Below, in pieces: positions 63,948 through 64,000 of a stretch of 64,000 nt of DNA. Origin of the DNA: Hyposmocoma kahamanoa (lineage: Eukaryota > Arthropoda > Insecta > Lepidoptera > Cosmopterigidae); the NCBI RefSeq assembly GCF_003589595.1, contig NW_020653855.1, positions 1,730,588 through 1,794,587 on the forward strand, given 5' to 3'. Under the pieces are notes generated by a model. It did not search any database. It was not told the origin of the DNA and was given only the letters and a program-made list of their open reading frames with translations. How positions within the stretch are numbered: position 1 is the first letter of the stretch; the number at the start of each line of letters is the position of its first letter. The position numbers and the translations under genes are program-made.

Positions 63948-64000
63948 TTAGAATCCTTCAGGTTTAAAAACAAGCTCTCGTGTCAGACAAAAATTTTGCA

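Noticed and set aside
1..64000. CRISPR arrays, operons, Shine-Dalgarno sites and intrinsic terminators
   Set aside because: Sequence type, spliceosomal donor, SINEs and poly(A)-tailed retroelements show this is animal nuclear DNA. No regularly spaced direct-repeat array other than the 42-bp minisatellite and microsatellites was found.

Overview
The window is AT-rich, repeat-saturated eukaryotic DNA with almost no host coding sequence. It looks like insect DNA and most likely a moth or butterfly. That inference rests on remembered lepidopteran repeat types: repeats ending GACTTCAAAAAGGAGGAGG, tRNA-derived SINEs, and non-LTR elements with GGCCTATGTTCAGCAGTGG-type 3' ends. No bacterial, viral or CRISPR feature is present. 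Nearly every short open frame in the window is a chance frame across a repeat.

Names used below. RepA: ~310 bp A-tailed element (5' GAGCTCCTTGTGAAAGAG, 3' CACTTGATATTATAAAAAA), about 23 copies. SINE-B: tRNA-derived, (ATT)n tail. SINE-C: tRNA-derived, often dimeric. RepD: GACTTCAAAAAGGAGG repeat. hAT-MITE: CATTGACTTACAA termini, 8-bp target duplications. TTAA-MITE: GAGTC termini at TTAA. TA-MITE: CACTCCCGGACACA termini at TA. MITE-R: TATATAACCAGAAATAG termini. MITE-G: GCGTTTCCACC-type termini. LINE-1, LINE-J, LINE-K and others: 5'-truncated non-LTR remnants.

Layout. 1-16 kb: LINE remnants, RepA, three MITE-R copies and the first hAT-MITE. 16-26 kb: a GC-rich poly(A)-tailed LINE end, a 42-bp minisatellite, and two TTAA-MITEs carrying other elements. 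26-37 kb: sparser, with a 769-bp foldback at 34 kb. 37.3-38.2 kb: the only convincing host-gene signal, a minus-strand first coding exon with a splice donor, and a CpG-rich TATA/Inr promoter upstream. 38-43 kb: RepA with a ~970-bp TIR insertion, a LINE with a 145-codon frame, and a dimeric SINE-C. 44-52 kb: a divergent pair of ~670-bp repeats, two hAT-MITEs, and a mariner remnant beside a LINE. 54-64 kb: the densest nesting, including one LINE-1 copy at 57.4-59.7 kb split by three independent insertions that themselves carry further elements.

Beyond the one exon there is no gene system to describe. The value of the window is its insertion record. Many elements have recognisable target duplications or reconstructable empty sites, so families can be classified and relatively dated from sequence alone. 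Assembly gaps lie at 18719-18728 and 46756-46855. Boundaries without target duplications are good to about 10-20 bp.
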